Positions 26,360 through 35,188 of a stretch of 64,000 bases of DNA are shown here, in pieces (the stretch's first letter is position 1; the number at the start of each line of letters is the position of its first letter). This stretch comes from Paenibacillus sp. FSL R7-0337. Its GTDB lineage: Bacteria > Bacillota > Bacilli > Paenibacillales > Paenibacillaceae. The position numbers and the translations under genes are program-made. The stretch is from positions 6,882,001 through 6,946,000 of the forward strand of contig NZ_CP150218.1 in the NCBI RefSeq assembly GCF_037969875.1, read 5' to 3'. Below the pieces are notes generated by a model that was not told where the DNA came from, did not search any database, and was given only the letters and a program-made list of their open reading frames with translations.

Positions 26360-27667
26360 ATGTTGCTTCACAAGGTATCCCTGACAGAAATGATGAGCCG
26401 GATGGATGAACCCGGATATTCACCCGGAACTGTACTTAACCAGTACTTGGAGCGTTACAGACAGCTTGAGCCGCATATCCATGCGTTTGTCCCTGAGGAT
26501 GAGGTTGAAGTGCGGCTGGATTCGGAACAAGCTCTGCTGCAAAGTATGTACAGCGGAGATGAGCGTAACCCGGCCTTATTCGGCATTCCTGTAGCCATTA
26601 AGGACCTGCTCCATGTGGACGGTCTGCCGACCCGGGCGGGATCGCAGCTATCCGCTGAGCTGTTAGCCGGTGCCCAGGGGTCTCTGGTCACTAAGCTGCG
26701 TGCTCTCGGGGCCGTGATTGCAGGCAAGACGGTGACCGAGGAATTTGCCTACAACGGACCCATTGCTACGCGTAATCCGCATAACACCGCGCATACTCCC
26801 GGCGGGTCCAGTGCAGGCTCCGCCGCAGCGGTGGCTGCGGGGCTCTGTCCGCTGGCAGTGGGCACACAGACGCTGCGTTCGGTGATCGCCCCAGCGTCCT
26901 TTTGCGGAGTGGTCGGGTTCAAGCCCAGCTATGGCCGGGTTCCGCTGGATGGTGTGCTGCTGTTCTCGCCGTCTTTTGACACGGTAGGGTTCTTCACGCA
27001 AGATTTGCCTGATATGGAGGCTGCGGCAGCCTTGCTTGTCCCGGACTGGGAAGCTCCTGCTGCCCCAATCTCCCGTAAGCCGGTTCTGGGTATCCCTAAG
27101 GGAGTCTATATGGAGCTGATGAGTGCGGAAGTCAAAGGGGTGTTCCAGGCTCAGATTACAGGGCTTGAACAGCTTGGATATGAAGTCCGTTATGTCCAAA
27201 TGCCGTGGGAGGATGAACTCATCTACGGCAATGCCATGCTGCGCTTCATTGAGGGTGAGCTGGCACGGGAGCATGAAGATAGATTCGCGGAGCATAGAGT
27301 AGAATACGGTGTCCCCGTGCAGGAAGCGATCCTTAGAGGACAGCAGATTCCGGAGGAGGAGCTGGAGCAGTACCGCACCCGGCAACGGGAGCTGCGGCGC
27401 GACTTGATGGAGCTTATGGACCAAGAGGGAATCGACCTGTGGGTCTCTCCGGCCCAAGGGGGGACTGCACCGAAGATCGAGGAGCGGAATACGGGCTGGG
27501 CAGGGATGCCTGCGGTCTGGGGCTTCGCGGGAGTGCCCACGGTCACTCTGCCTGCGGCAACGCTTGAAGGGATGCCGCTCGGCTTCCAGTGTATAGGGAG
27601 ATATGGAGAAGACGAGATACTGTTAGCCTGGGCGCGCCAGCTATGGCCGCAGCTGTCTGAGGAGTAA
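26360..27667 (+). CDS. amidase-signature family enzyme
   Basis: 435 residues; ATG 26360 with GGAG eight bases upstream is preferred to ATG 26327. Amidase signature fold: catalytic lysine in GIPVAIKDLLHVDG, cis-serine in HTPGGSSAGSAAAVAAG, nucleophile serine in GTQTLRSVIAPASFCG. The usual GGS before the nucleophile is LRS here while the serine, PA and CG are kept; probably still active but possibly altered specificity. Small-molecule amide hydrolysis in the cytosol; not GatA (no GatCB neighbours, too short). Single gene ending in a hairpin. Confidence 0.86.
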   Translation: MLLHKVSLTEMMSRMDEPGYSPGTVLNQYLERYRQLEPHIHAFVPEDEVEVRLDSEQALLQSMYSGDERNPALFGIPVAIKDLLHVDGLPTRAGSQLSAELLAGAQGSLVTKLRALGAVIAGKTVTEEFAYNGPIATRNPHNTAHTPGGSSAGSAAAVAAGLCPLAVGTQTLRSVIAPASFCGVVGFKPSYGRVPLDGVLLFSPSFDTVGFFTQDLPDMEAAAALLVPDWEAPAAPISRKPVLGIPKGVYMELMSAEVKGVFQAQITGLEQLGYEVRYVQMPWEDELIYGNAMLRFIEGELAREHEDRFAEHRVEYGVPVQEAILRGQQIPEEELEQYRTRQRELRRDLMELMDQEGIDLWVSPAQGGTAPKIEERNTGWAGMPAVWGFAGVPTVTLPAATLEGMPLGFQCIGRYGEDEILLAWARQLWPQLSEE

Positions 27668-27697
27668 CCGCTCCCCGAAGAATAAGGAGCGGTTACT
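27663..27697. terminator. hairpin at the amidase 3' end (possible bidirectional terminator)
   Basis: AGTAACCGCTCC (27663-27674) pairs with GGAGCGGTTACT (27686-27697). The amidase stop codon lies within the stem; the subtilase gene converges from the other side. Confidence 0.7.
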
Positions 27698-27722
27698 GTA
27701 CCGGTTATTTTGTTTTGGGGAG

Positions 27723-29012
27723 CTAAAGTCTCACTTTGTGGGGTTTCTTGGGGGAGCAGCGCCGTTTCAGGAATCGTACGTCGATCTCCCCGCTTCCGCC
27801 GGTATTAGGCTTCAGGCGGAGAGGGAAGGCGTTACGCTTCAGCAAGAGCTTCACCTGGCGCGGCGTAAGACAAGGCGCAAGCTGGAGCAGCTGTGCGGCG
27901 GCACCGGACACGATGGGCGTGGAGATGCTGGTGCCGGACAGCTTGAAATACCGCTTGCCGACCTTATTGCGCGGCAATTCACGGACCAGCTGGGAGCCGG
28001 GGGCGCGCAGCGAGATCACTGAATCGCCGGGGGCGACCAGATCCGGCTTCACTCTGCCGCCGGGGGCGGGCCCGCGGCTGGAATAGACAGCGATCCGGTC
28101 ATCCTTCTGCGTCAGCGTCCGGCGGTCATTGACAGCACCGACGGTGATCGCGGAGGGGCTGATCCCTGGGGACTCAATGGTCCGGCGCCTAGGGCCGGCA
28201 TTGCCGGCGGCGATGACTACGGTGAGGCCGGCTTTGACGGCTTTTTCAACGGCCTGAACGAGAAGGTCATCCTTGATATGCGGAGCCACCGGTCCGCCGA
28301 AGGACATGGAGAGGATGCGCAGCCTCAGCTTTTTGCGGTGGGTAATGCAGTATTCAATGGCCTTGATAATGGTGGAGTCATAGCCGTCCCCATACTTATC
28401 GAGCACCTTGATTCCGACAATTCCCGCTTCCGGCGCGGGTCCCCGGTACTTGCCCCGGCTGGACCAGCCGTTACCGGCGGCATCCCCGGTGATATGCGTG
28501 CCGTGTCCGTTGTCATCATACGGGCATTTCCGGTGATTGATATAATCCTTGAACGCCAGAATGCGGTTCACCGGCCGGGTCAGGTCGGGATGCGGATAGA
28601 CACCGGTATCGAGCACAGCGATGTTGATGCCTTTGCCGGTAAGCCCTCTTGAACGTCTAACTGCTGTAGCGCCTATGGATGGAGTTGCAATGTTGAGCGT
28701 AGCTTTCTTAATGCCGTCCAGATAGACTTTATGGACTCCGTTCCAGCGGCATACATACTCCAGACATTTCAGGGATACCTGTGAAGCCACGGCCTGATGA
28801 AGCCGCAGATGATGCTTGACCGGGAGGACATGCCGTCCCAGATGCTTCCTTAGTTCGCGGAGCCGCGCCGGAGTAAGCGGTTGTCTGAACTGTATGATCA
28901 CCGGTATAGCTGCTTTTGTAGCAACAGTGGAATAAGCTCTGCGGATCTTATGCTTTAGGGGCCGATTGAGCTTGGCGGCGTGACGCCTGGCCCATGATGG
29001 TTTACTCTTCAT
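27723..29012 (-). CDS. S8 subtilisin-family serine protease, basic, no signal peptide
   Basis: 429 residues from ATG 29012 (AGAGGTGAT upstream); the longer frame to 29177 lacks support. Catalytic triad Asp135 in VLDTGVYPHPDL, His170 in DDNGHGTHITG, Ser362 in LSGTSISTPIVSG; oxyanion Asn in IAAGNAGP. The N-terminal 100 residues are strongly basic and include a propeptide-inhibitor-like segment (IPVIIQFRQPLTPARLRELRK). No signal peptide, so intracellular or released by lysis/sporulation. Divergent from a small basic protein gene 165 bp away. Confidence 0.9.
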   Translation of the reverse strand: MKSKPSWARRHAAKLNRPLKHKIRRAYSTVATKAAIPVIIQFRQPLTPARLRELRKHLGRHVLPVKHHLRLHQAVASQVSLKCLEYVCRWNGVHKVYLDGIKKATLNIATPSIGATAVRRSRGLTGKGINIAVLDTGVYPHPDLTRPVNRILAFKDYINHRKCPYDDNGHGTHITGDAAGNGWSSRGKYRGPAPEAGIVGIKVLDKYGDGYDSTIIKAIEYCITHRKKLRLRILSMSFGGPVAPHIKDDLLVQAVEKAVKAGLTVVIAAGNAGPRRRTIESPGISPSAITVGAVNDRRTLTQKDDRIAVYSSRGPAPGGRVKPDLVAPGDSVISLRAPGSQLVRELPRNKVGKRYFKLSGTSISTPIVSGAAAQLLQLAPCLTPRQVKLLLKRNAFPLRLKPNTGGSGEIDVRFLKRRCSPKKPHKVRL

Positions 29013-29177
29013 AATGTAATCACCTCTATGAAGCAGTGTATGCGGCCAGCTGCCTCGTGGGTACGAAACCAGGAATGAGTACAGCGATACATTTATGCAA
29101 ATAACAGGCAATAACGCGTTTCGGCTGATTCTTCTCTTGCATTTACTACTGTATTCCAATAGAAAGTGGTGAAGCAA

Positions 29178-29540
29178 ATGAAAGAATCAGAGAAGAAGGC
29201 ATTGCTGGCAAAACGTCAACTGATGGCTAAAAAAGCAAGAGCAGCGGCGGTAGTAAGACCCAAGAGACGGCGGATCAGACAGGTGCTTAATAATTTCATC
29301 GTGCTTGCCGTGAACAATAACAATGTCCCATATGAAACGCAGGACTGGAAGGCTACACTGACCCGGAGCTCCGGCACTGTGATCACGGCTCAATTCGATG
29401 AATTCGGCGTCGCCCAGTTCAATACGATCAGTACGCTGACAACGGTCAGCTACACGCTCCGGATTATCGATGCGGATAATGTGCAGCGCACACAGAAGTT
29501 CGTCCCGTCGAACCGCGAGTTTTTTGTAGCACGCTTCTAA
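29178..29540 (+). CDS. small protein with basic N-terminus and beta-rich body, unknown function
   Basis: 120 residues from ATG 29178 (AAAGTGGTGA upstream). The first 35 residues are Lys/Arg/Ala rich (KKALLAKRQLMAKKARAAA then RPKRRRIRQ) and the rest looks like one immunoglobulin-like beta sandwich (FIVLAVNNNNVPYETQDWKATL, VSYTLRIIDADN). No signal peptide. I do not recognise a named family. Head-to-head with the subtilase; the shared basic character may mean both act on the same polyanionic structure, such as DNA or spore material, but that is inference. Confidence 0.7.
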   Translation: MKESEKKALLAKRQLMAKKARAAAVVRPKRRRIRQVLNNFIVLAVNNNNVPYETQDWKATLTRSSGTVITAQFDEFGVAQFNTISTLTTVSYTLRIIDADNVQRTQKFVPSNREFFVARF

Positions 29541-29547
29541 CTAACAA

Positions 29548-29578
29548 CAGCGCGCCCGGATTCATTGAGGGCGCGCTG
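29548..29578 (+). terminator. GC-rich hairpin terminator
   Basis: CAGCGCGCCC (29548-29557) pairs with GGGCGCGCTG (29569-29578); a short CTTTAT follows, so the T tract is weak. Confidence 0.7.
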
Positions 29579-29977
29579 CTTTATGGTCATGTCTGAAATA
29601 ATAGATGCTATAGAGAATCACCGGAATGATCAGGAAGTTGGTTAGCTGGATATAGAGCAGGTAATCGAGCAGTTTGCTGACGCAGCTTATCATTGAGAGC
29701 ACGGAGCTTGAGCTGATGGGGACGGCTCTTTTTTGCTGATACGAGTAAGATAATATTCCATTTGTCAAGCGTTAAGGGGAGCTGACGTTGAAATGTTGGC
29801 TTAATGTACAATCCCGTCCGCCGAATTCAGTTCTTATGACAATAAACCTTCCATCAACATTCAAAAGCGGGGGCATACCCTATATAATATCGCTATAGAT
29901 GTAGATCAGGGATTGTGGAACTGAATGCAAAGTGAGCAGCAGCTATGAGCTGAAGATGCCCCGGAAAGGTCTGAGGA
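29579..29977. other. 399-bp gap, no confident gene
   Basis: Only a weak reverse-strand frame (29562-29768) with a hydrophobic C-terminal half is open, and it has no ribosome binding site. An AT-rich stretch near 29880 (CCTATATAATATCGCTATAG) may hold the promoter of the monooxygenase gene; I cannot fix the -35. Confidence 0.5.
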
Positions 29978-31384
29978 ATGATGAGCCTGGAAGCCTTGAA
30001 TGAACGCGTGAATACGGATCTCTCGTACCTCGCCTATGGCGGCGCGGACTGGGTTCGCCCTGTGGAGCATGCCGAAGGCCATGTATATGATGTCGTCATT
30101 GTGGGCGGGGGACAGAGCGGGCTTGGTGCGGCTTTTGGCTTGCTGCGCGAACGGATCTCGAATCTGCTGATTATCGATGAGAATCGTGACGGGCTAGAGG
30201 GGCCTTGGGAGACCTATGCCCGGATGGTGACGCTGCGTACGCCCAAAGCTCTGACCTCGATTGATCTCGGCATCCCGTCGCTGACCTTCCGTTCCTGGTG
30301 GGAGGCTCAGCATGGGGCGGAGGCCTGGAGTGAGGTGGATAAAATCCCGCGCGGGCAGTGGATGGAGTATCTGCGCTGGTACCGGCAGATTCTGAAGCTG
30401 CCGGTACGTAACGAGGTGCGGCTAATGCTGGTCGAGCCTGGTGACGATGGAATCTACCGCCTTCAGGTTACAAGAGCGGGTGCGCAGGCCGAAACACTGC
30501 TGGCCCGTAAGGTGGTGCTGGCTACCGGCATTCAAGGCGGAGGGCAGTGGCATGTTCCGCCGATGATTGCAGATCATCTGCCGGAGCGCCTGTATGCCCA
30601 TACCTCCCGGCAGATTGACTTCGCTGCCCTTCGCGGCAAGCGGGTGGGGATTCTCGGCGGCGGGGCGTCCGCCTTCGACAATGCGAATTACGCGCTTCAG
30701 GAGGGGGCGGCTGAGGCCCAGGTCTTCGTCCGCCGGGCGAAGCTTCCGGGGGTGAATCCGATCCGCCAGATGGAGGGATCGGGCATGATTGAGCGGTTCC
30801 ATACCCTGGCGGATGAGGACAAATATGCGGTGATCTCGCATTTCTTCCAGTATAATCAGCCGCCGACAACCGATACCTTCCGCCGCGCAGCGGCATGTCC
30901 CGGCTTCCGGCTGCATCTCGGCTCGCCGTGGCTGAAGGTGGAGGCTTCGGGGGAGCAGGCGGTGGTAACTACGCCCGCCGGAGAGTTCACTTTCGACTAT
31001 CTGATCGTCAGCACGGGCCTGCTTAGCGATCCTGCCCTGCGGCCGGAGCTGCGGCAGGTGGAGCCTCATATTGCCCGCTGGAGCGACCGGTACACGGCGC
31101 CTGCGGGAGCGGCGAATCCGCTGCTGGATGCGCACCCTTACCTTAGCCCCGGCTTTGCGCTTCAGAGCCGGGATGAAGCAGGCCGCAAGCTGCTGCATGG
31201 CTTATTCGTGTTCAACTATTCCGCTCTGGCCAGCTGCGGGTTATCGGCATCGGCCATCTCGGGCCTACGGAATGCGATTCCGAGACTGGTCAGCGGTGTG
31301 GCTGACCAGCTCTTCCAGGATGACCGGCAGCAGATCCTCCAGGCTTATTATGATTACAATGAGATTGAATTTACAGGCCAATAA
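29978..31384 (+). CDS. FAD/NAD(P)-binding flavoprotein monooxygenase-like protein
   Basis: 468 residues. Two dinucleotide-binding folds: FAD-binding VVIVGGGQSGLGAAFGLL near residue 38 and NAD(P)-binding VGILGGGASAFDNANYAL near residue 222, the layout of flavin-containing and Baeyer-Villiger-like monooxygenases. The exact BVMO fingerprint FxGxxxHxxxW is not visible, so the reaction is open (N- or S-oxidation or dehydrogenation). ATG at 29978, GAGGA very close upstream. Single gene followed by a hairpin; convergent with ltrA. Cytoplasmic. Confidence 0.82.
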   Translation: MMSLEALNERVNTDLSYLAYGGADWVRPVEHAEGHVYDVVIVGGGQSGLGAAFGLLRERISNLLIIDENRDGLEGPWETYARMVTLRTPKALTSIDLGIPSLTFRSWWEAQHGAEAWSEVDKIPRGQWMEYLRWYRQILKLPVRNEVRLMLVEPGDDGIYRLQVTRAGAQAETLLARKVVLATGIQGGGQWHVPPMIADHLPERLYAHTSRQIDFAALRGKRVGILGGGASAFDNANYALQEGAAEAQVFVRRAKLPGVNPIRQMEGSGMIERFHTLADEDKYAVISHFFQYNQPPTTDTFRRAAACPGFRLHLGSPWLKVEASGEQAVVTTPAGEFTFDYLIVSTGLLSDPALRPELRQVEPHIARWSDRYTAPAGAANPLLDAHPYLSPGFALQSRDEAGRKLLHGLFVFNYSALASCGLSASAISGLRNAIPRLVSGVADQLFQDDRQQILQAYYDYNEIEFTGQ

Positions 31385-31393
31385 GACGGCCTG

Positions 31394-31439
31394 AAGAGGC
31401 TGTACCTGAGGCGGGCAATGACCTCTGGTGCAGCCTCTT
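31394..31439. terminator. hairpin between convergent genes
   Basis: AAGAGGCTG (31394-31402) pairs with CAGCCTCTT (31431-31439), with inner GAGG/CCTC pairing. No T run; assigned from position between the monooxygenase and ltrA stops. Confidence 0.5.
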
Positions 31440-31492
31440 GGCGTGCAGAGCGAATAGATGGGCCAGTGCCTGAGAGCTGACTGGCAGACGGG

Positions 31493-32581
31493 TCAGGCAG
31501 TAATTCTGGCGTACAGCGTGAAGAACAGCGCCAGCTCGCCCATGATCAGGACATTCGGTACATGGACTACAAGATCCAGCACATAGAAGCAGGCCAGAAT
31601 GAGGGTCAGCAGGGCCAGTGGCTTCATTCCCAGCCGGTGCTGCTTATGCCTGTAGACCTGAAAGACCAGTGCCGTGGAAGCGAAATAGAGCAGCACGGAG
31701 CCGAACAACAGGTTCAGCATCTGCCCATAATGAAGCTGATCCAGGAACAATAGCTGGATTGACGCAGCAAGCATACATAGCGACAGATAAATGAACAGAT
31801 GCCCGTAGATAATCGTCTGTCCGGCAGTCTGGATATGCATATCAACCTTCTTCTCCAGGTTGTCATAATACTGCCACCATATGGCGATGATCAGCACAAA
31901 GGTGAGCGCAGCGAAACCGACAGATGGTCCGGTCCAGCTGCTGGACTGCAGCACGGCGAGGATACTGACCACGGATTCGCCGAGCAGGATCAACGCGAAC
32001 AGGGAGAAGCGCTCCAGCAGATGATGGGTATTGGCGGGAGTCTTCACCAGAATCCGCCGGCCGGTCAGCGGGAGCATAATATCCAGCACAATCCCGGCGT
32101 ACAGCACGGCATACCGGAGCCAGGAATCGAAGAACAGGGAGCAGGCCGAAATCGTAAGCCCAATCCAGAAGCGCGATCCCAAATAGCGGGCCGTGTTCCG
32201 CAGGTGCCCGCTTTCTCCGGAATGGACATAATGGTACTGGACGGCGGTCATGATGCGGAGTCCCAGGTAGCCGATCAGAAACGGCAGATAGTTGGCATCG
32301 AAATCCACAGACAGACTGGCCGTCATGATCAGCACGAAGAATAATTGAATGATCAGAAACACGCGGTGCGGGACGGTATCCTTCCCATAGCGGTTAACGA
32401 AGAGCGTCTGCCCGACCCAGGCCCACCAGATCGGAATGAAGATCAGTACGAATTTGCCCAGTGTCTCAAGGGACAGGGTCTCGTGTTCTACATGCAGCAG
32501 CACATGGCTGGCTTTGGAGACCGCAGCGACAAACAGCAGATCGTAGAAGAGCTCCAGCCAGGTTACCTTTTTGATGATCAT
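31493..32581 (-). CDS. low temperature requirement protein A (LtrA) family membrane protein
   Basis: 362 residues, about ten hydrophobic segments. It starts KKVTWLELFYDLLFVAAVSK, the PF06772 LtrA hallmark, and keeps WWAWVGQTLFVNRYG, HHLLERFSLFALILLGES and WWQYYDN. The family was named from a Listeria cold-growth gene; its molecular function is not established. Cytoplasmic membrane. Divergent from ubiD-like gene with about 190 bp between the starts. Confidence 0.88.
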   Translation of the reverse strand: MIIKKVTWLELFYDLLFVAAVSKASHVLLHVEHETLSLETLGKFVLIFIPIWWAWVGQTLFVNRYGKDTVPHRVFLIIQLFFVLIMTASLSVDFDANYLPFLIGYLGLRIMTAVQYHYVHSGESGHLRNTARYLGSRFWIGLTISACSLFFDSWLRYAVLYAGIVLDIMLPLTGRRILVKTPANTHHLLERFSLFALILLGESVVSILAVLQSSSWTGPSVGFAALTFVLIIAIWWQYYDNLEKKVDMHIQTAGQTIIYGHLFIYLSLCMLAASIQLLFLDQLHYGQMLNLLFGSVLLYFASTALVFQVYRHKQHRLGMKPLALLTLILACFYVLDLVVHVPNVLIMGELALFFTLYARITA

Positions 32582-32773
32582 TGCGTTAGTCCCCTTTGCT
32601 TGCCGAATGTTTGCCCGGAGCCGTCCGGTTTACAAGTATAATAATGGCTCCCCATAGAAGAAGGCAAGAATATCTGTGACAATTGGAGAGGTTGCCCTGG
32701 CGGCAATTGACCTGACGGACACACTCATTGATAATAAAGAGGTTCATATTCTTGAGAGAATGGGAGTAGAAGC

Positions 32774-34615
32774 ATGTCATATCGCAATATGGAAGAATGT
32801 ATTATTGACCTGGAGAAGCACGGGCATTTAATTCGCATACATGAAGAGGTGGACCCGCATCTGGAGATGGCGGCGATACATATGAAGGTCTATGAGGCAG
32901 GCGGTCCCGCTCTGCTGTTCGAGAATGTCCGGGGCTCGAAGTACCGTGCAGTCTCGAATCTGTTCGGAACGATCGAGCGCAGCAAGTTCATCTTCCGCGA
33001 CACATGGGAATCTTCGCAGGCGGTCATCGCTTTGCGCAGCAATCCCATGAAGGCGCTCAAACAGCCTTTAAGGTATATCGGTACAGGCCTTGCCGCCCGC
33101 AAAGCGCTGCCTATCAAGAAGGGCAGCGGCGTGCCTGCCGGGTTCGAGGAGATTCAAATCTCCGATCTTCCGCAGATTAAGCACTGGCAGGGCGACGGAG
33201 GGGCGTTCGTCACGCTTCCGCAGGTGTACTCCGAAGATCCCGATAAGCCGGGCATTATGAACTCCAATCTGGGGATGTACCGGATCCAGCTTAGCGGCAA
33301 TGAATATGAGCTGAATAAGGAAGTGGGCGTCCATTACCAGATTCACCGCGGCATCGGCATTCATCAGGCCCACGCGAACAGACGCGGCGAGCCGCTTAAG
33401 GTTAGCTGCTTCATCGGCGGTCCCCCTGCGCATACGCTCTCGGCGGTGATGCCGCTGCCGGAGGACTTAAGTGAAATGACCTTTGCCGGGCTACTCTCGG
33501 GGCGTCATTTCCGCTACAGCTATGTAGACGGCTTCTGCGTCAGCAGCGATGCCGACTTCGTGATTACCGGAGAGATTCATCCCGGGGAGACGAAGCCGGA
33601 GGGGCCGTTCGGCGATCATCTGGGCTACTATAGCCTGACTCACCCGTTTCCGGTGATGAGAGTACACAAGGTTTACGCCAAAAAAGGGGCCATCTTCCCC
33701 TTCACGGTGGTCGGCCGTCCACCGCAGGAGGACACTGCCTTTGGAGAGCTCATCCATGAGCTGACCGGCGGGGCGATCCGCTCGGAGATTCCCGGCGTGA
33801 AGGAGGTACATGCGATAGATGCTGCGGGCGTGCACCCGCTGCTGTTCGCGATCGGCAGTGAACGGTATACCCCGTATCAGCAGCTTAAGCAGCCTGCAGA
33901 GCTGCTGACGATCAGCAACCGGATTCTCGGAACCGGCCAGCTCAGTCTGGCGAAATATCTGTTCATCACTGCAGAAGAGGACAAGCCGGTCAGCACGCAT
34001 GATATCGCCGGGTTCCTGACTTACATCCTGGAGCGGATCAATCTGCGCCGCGATATTCACTTCCAGACGAACACAACGATCGATACGCTGGATTATTCCG
34101 GCACCGGGATCAACAGCGGAAGCAAGGTGGTCTTCGCAGCCGTAGGGGAAAAGAAGCGGAGCTTGTGTACGGAGGTGCCTGAGGTTCTTCAGCGGGTAGA
34201 CCGGGGCTGGGGTCCGGCGGCCATGATTATGCCGGGCATCGTTGCCATGCAGGGGAAGCCGTTCCGGGATTACTCCTCGGCGGCAGAGGAAATCTCCGCT
34301 CTGAGTGCTGCCATTGCAGCGCAGGGGGCGCTTGATTCCTGCCCGATGATTATTCTGTGCGATGACAGCAGCTTCATGTCGGAGTCGCTGAACAACTTCC
34401 TGTGGGCGACCTTCACGCGCAGCAATCCTTCCCATGACATCCATGGGGTGAACAGCACGGTAGAGCATAAGCACTGGGCCTGTGATAATGTGATTATCGA
34501 CGCCCGGGTGAAGCCGCATCAGGCGCCGCCGTTAATTCCTGACCCCGAGGTGCAGCGGAGGATTGAGCGGGTATTTAGTGAAGGAGCAAGCTTGGGTGGA
34601 CTGCGGCGGCCGTAG
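32774..34615 (+). CDS. UbiD-family prenylated-FMN-dependent decarboxylase
   Basis: 613 residues, slightly longer than the usual 480-500 and matching the long UbiD subgroup. Conserved blocks: a metal/prFMN-binding GMYRIQL with VGVHYQIHRGIG, and PEGPFGDHLGYYS containing the catalytic glutamate pair region, followed by FPFTVVGRPPQEDT. It would (de)carboxylate an aromatic or unsaturated acid using prenyl-FMN. No ubiX-like prenyltransferase is in the window, so the cofactor must be made by a gene elsewhere. GGGAG lies upstream of ATG 32774. Confidence 0.9.
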   Translation: MSYRNMEECIIDLEKHGHLIRIHEEVDPHLEMAAIHMKVYEAGGPALLFENVRGSKYRAVSNLFGTIERSKFIFRDTWESSQAVIALRSNPMKALKQPLRYIGTGLAARKALPIKKGSGVPAGFEEIQISDLPQIKHWQGDGGAFVTLPQVYSEDPDKPGIMNSNLGMYRIQLSGNEYELNKEVGVHYQIHRGIGIHQAHANRRGEPLKVSCFIGGPPAHTLSAVMPLPEDLSEMTFAGLLSGRHFRYSYVDGFCVSSDADFVITGEIHPGETKPEGPFGDHLGYYSLTHPFPVMRVHKVYAKKGAIFPFTVVGRPPQEDTAFGELIHELTGGAIRSEIPGVKEVHAIDAAGVHPLLFAIGSERYTPYQQLKQPAELLTISNRILGTGQLSLAKYLFITAEEDKPVSTHDIAGFLTYILERINLRRDIHFQTNTTIDTLDYSGTGINSGSKVVFAAVGEKKRSLCTEVPEVLQRVDRGWGPAAMIMPGIVAMQGKPFRDYSSAAEEISALSAAIAAQGALDSCPMIILCDDSSFMSESLNNFLWATFTRSNPSHDIHGVNSTVEHKHWACDNVIIDARVKPHQAPPLIPDPEVQRRIERVFSEGASLGGLRRP

Positions 34616-34640
34616 GTAGTGAAGCAGCACTACTATAACT

Positions 34641-34667
34641 GCTGAAACCGCTGAAACCGCTGAAAAG
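34641..34667 (+). repeat. 9-bp tandem repeat x3
   Basis: GCTGAAACC is repeated twice and followed by GCTGAAAAG, just before the ribosome binding site of the 44-residue gene. May be slipped-strand variable. Confidence 0.7.
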
Positions 34668-34676
34668 AGGGGTTGT

Positions 34677-34811
34677 ATGGCTGAGCTATTCGGGGTGCTT
34701 TTCGAAGTTATGCTGGATCTCCTGCTCTTCCGAAAGGACCGTAAACGGAGAAGAGAACGAAGAAGACAGAGAAGAATAGAGCGGAGAATGAAAAAGCAGG
34801 GGCGTTTGTAG
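34677..34811 (+). CDS. 44-residue micro-protein with hydrophobic head and Arg/Lys-rich tail
   Basis: ATG 34677 after GAGGGG; codons run to TAG at 34809-34811. The first half is hydrophobic (LFGVLFEVMLDLLLF) and the second is almost all Arg/Lys/Glu (RKDRKRRRERRRQ...). It looks like a small membrane-associated or nucleic-acid-binding peptide; no family recognised. It is 61 bp after the UbiD gene, and a weak hairpin overlaps the stop. Coding is supported by the ribosome binding site, compact composition and downstream terminator, not by homology. Confidence 0.6.
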   Translation: MAELFGVLFEVMLDLLLFRKDRKRRRERRRQRRIERRMKKQGRL

Positions 34812-34849
34812 ACGCCCTGTCTTTCATTTGGTGGTTGTTAAAGGTTAGG

Positions 34850-34894
34850 CGTATAAACGTCATTGTTTGTTGTGATGACGTTTATACGTTTTTT
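34850..34894 (+). terminator. strong intrinsic terminator
   Basis: CGTATAAACGTCAT (34850-34863) and its complement (34875-34888) make a perfect 14-bp stem followed by six T. It separates the UbiD/micro-protein unit from the IS element. Confidence 0.9.
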
Positions 34895-34924
34895 GTCGTG
34901 GCCGAAAAAATGTAATCGAAAAAC

Positions 34925-35188
34925 AGGCATGACAAGACAGAGGCCTTGTCACCCCCAGGAATGAAAATAAGCGGGTGGCATCCGTCGCATCCATTCTAAA
35001 TGAGGCTGTAGTCGTCAACACTACATATACAAATCAAAGGGCGGAAACGGTTACTGGGATACACCCCGTGCGAAAAACCGTTCTATTGCGCTTTTCGAGC
35101 ATCGCCTATTGTAGCCCCAAAAGTACGTGTATTAAATTACACTCACTCGAGCGCATGATTTGTAAACTGACGATGGAGGATGGTTGGA
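34925..35188 (+). ncRNA. candidate bridge RNA region of the IS110 element
   Basis: IS110-group elements encode a structured bridge RNA in the long non-coding end upstream of the recombinase. This region has no ORF with support and holds three simple stems: GACAAG/CTTGTC (34931-34950), TGTAGT/ACTACA (35007-35025) and AACGGTT/AACCGTT (35046-35082) with large internal loops. Exact RNA ends and target/donor guides were not derived. Confidence 0.4.

Noticed and set aside
29693..29740. Terminator-like T run after GAGCACGG...GCTC
   Set aside because: Stem is four to five base pairs with a poor loop; no gene ends there.
29562..29768. 68-codon reverse frame with a hydrophobic C-terminal half
   Set aside because: No ribosome binding site, starts within a terminator-like region and no recognisable motif; kept only as a note in the gap entry.
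33491..34519. 342-codon reverse frame
   Set aside because: Antisense shadow of the UbiD gene.
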